NCBI GenBank assembly: GCA_013398955.1
Contig: VWPU01001345.1
Location: 1 to 64,000 of the forward strand
Source of the DNA: Callaeas wilsoni
Lineage: Eukaryota > Chordata > Aves > Passeriformes > Callaeidae
DNA: 64,000 nt
Reading direction: 5' to 3'
The notes below the pieces were generated by a model. That model was given only the letters and a program-made list of their open reading frames with translations, was not told where the DNA came from and did not search any database. A program made the position numbers and the translations under genes. Below, piece after piece: positions 62,572 to 64,000 of the stretch; the stretch's first letter is position 1; each line of letters begins with the position of its first letter.

Positions 62572-62690
62572 AGGGCTGGACAGGGCTCGGAGCAACCTGG
62601 GCTGGTGGAGGGTGTCCCTGCCCATGGCAGGGGTGGAATGAGATGAACTTTAAGGTCACTTCCTACCCAAACCCTTCTGTGCTTCTTTTA
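62572..62690 (+). repeat. CR1 LINE 3' end
   Basis: 'ctcggagcaacctgggctgg', 'ggtgtccctgcccatggcag' and 'gatgaactttaaggtcactt' followed by 'cttctgtgcttctttta' (a decayed ATTCTRTG tail) are diagnostic of an avian CR1 3' terminus. 5'-truncated, sense to COL26A1. Confidence 0.92.
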
Positions 62691-64000
62691 GACTTGTGTA
62701 AGCTCAGAGACATCTCCAGTGGTTGATTAGTTAGATATTAAAGTTTTGCACCCAAGTGAGCTCCTGAATTACTTTAAAAGAGAACTTGGGAGGCGTGGGT
62801 TCTGAAGAGCCCATGCAACCTCTTGGCATTGTCCTCTTTCATAATCCTTACTGCCTCCTTCAGCCCCGAGCTTTTAACATGCTGCCTTCTCATGTAGCTG
62901 TTCCTTCAGAGCTCCCGTTTTCCCCTCAAATTATCACATGTTTCCCATTCATCCTCACAATGATGAAATTTTATTTGCTTGAGGCTGTTAAAGGGAGGTG
63001 TTTTTTTTCCCCTATGTGAGTCTTGCATGGTTAGAGCCTTTGGGAGCTGCTGACAGTGTAGTGTCCTCTGGAAAAAGGGAGATGTGCCACGTTGTGCTGT
63101 GAATCCTGCAAATGTAGTTAGTCCCAAAATCAGGAAAAACATTCTCCCGAAAAACTCCACCCTATCTCTCTTTTCCACAGACATTCCCTTGGAGGTGGTG
63201 GGGAAAGGGTGGAGCTGTGTTTATACCAGAAGTTGGTACTTTTTGGAGTGTACACTGCCATTTGCATAGGGAAGAGCTAAATGAGAGGAATGGTTTCTAA
63301 TTGGTGTCCACTGATCAGTTTGATGCCTTTCAAGTGAATTACAGATAGCAATGGAAGAAGAATTAAAGCCACCTGCTGATGCTGTTTCCAAGTTTCCATG
63401 CTGCTGCACTGACTGATTTTTTTATCAGGAATAGGAAATGAGGCTTAGGTCTTTGATATGAAATGCCCACAGTTGCAAGGGGTGGCAATGAGGAGTCTCT
63501 TTCACTGACTTTGCAAGGCTATTACCCACTTAACCAGCTGGTTTGTGTTTAATTGCAAAATTACAGCTCCCTCCCCATTGCTTTTCAAGGGCTTAGTTGT
63601 GAAATGTGTGGATTTAATGTTGCTGTCAAACAGTGCTGAATGGGATGGTTCCTTGAGGAAGAACTTACTGAATTTCTTGCAGGAAAATACTTGAGTGGCC
63701 TGATTTGCAGAGTGCCCTTTCTTTTTAGTGCAGTGATTTATTTACTTTTAGTTATCTTTGATATCTGACTCTAGAAGCAGTGGAGACTCGTGCAGATGTG
63801 AATGTTGGTGAGGATAAGGGAAAGATGAGGGACAAAGTTCCAGGTTTTCAGGACTTTCACCCCAGGTGTAACTCTGTGTTCAGAATCCTACTGCCATCTC
63901 TTGATTTGGTCTTGTCAAATACTGAGAGAGAGACAAGAACATACTTTATACCACACAAGTTCTAAGAGACCTATGCAGAACTGATCTAATAATGAGTTGT

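Larger units (their letters stand above)
56323..64000 (+). other. COL26A1: COL26A1 intron 3, 5' 7.7 kb
   Basis: Begins with a consensus donor. The expected next exon (starting with a Glu-Cys-Met-Asn-Cys-Thr type segment after the EMI domain) was searched for by eye and not found, so it probably lies beyond the window. The intron contains the 71-bp duplication, a 23-bp minisatellite, a SINE-like head and a CR1 end. No other gene is recognised. Confidence 0.75.

Noticed and set aside
1..64000. CRISPR array, bacterial operon, tRNA or rRNA gene, or a new defence-type system
   Set aside because: No regularly spaced direct repeats with unique spacers, no RNA gene folds, and split exons with GT-AG introns show this is vertebrate nuclear DNA.

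Overview
This is vertebrate nuclear DNA, most likely from a bird. The evidence is compact GT-AG introns, CR1 LINE 3' ends as the clearest transposons, old MIR-type SINE relics, and an endogenous-retrovirus pol fragment of a kind common in bird genomes. Nothing prokaryotic and no Alu or L1 was seen. Species cannot be fixed from sequence alone. Most long open frames here are chance frames; only eight coding exons from two genes hold up.

Left end: IFT22 (RABL5) lies complete on the minus strand at 2230-4640. It has five coding exons with consensus splice sites and encodes a 186-residue small-GTPase-like subunit of the intraflagellar transport (IFT-B) machinery. Its start lies in a CpG island (about 4290-5160). 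Upstream of the ATG on its own strand are an X-box-like motif, an inverted CCAAT box, a CACGTG palindrome and GC boxes, then an unusual C/T-rich minisatellite.

Middle: 5161-20150 is intergenic and carries CR1 and MIR relics. At about 20150-21240 a second CpG island holds exon 1 of COL26A1 (EMID2) on the plus strand. Exon 2 (45748-45870) and exon 3 (56219-56322) follow after introns of 24.9 and 10.3 kb. Together they encode the signal peptide and the whole cysteine-rich EMI domain. The collagenous part lies beyond 64000. The divergent IFT22/COL26A1 order is the one known from human 7q22.1.

Introns: intron 1 contains an antisense, frameshifted and truncated ERV RNase H-integrase fragment (about 43480-44130). 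Intron 2 contains an antisense solo LTR (46052-46434) 181 bp after exon 2, with near-matching 6-bp target duplications. Intron 3 contains an exact 71-bp tandem duplication, each copy carrying a 9-bp-arm palindrome, plus a 23-bp minisatellite and a CR1 3' end.

No previously undescribed multi-gene system was found. The most useful new observations are the IFT22 promoter layout, the C-rich minisatellite beside it, the solo LTR close to exon 2, and the duplicated palindrome.
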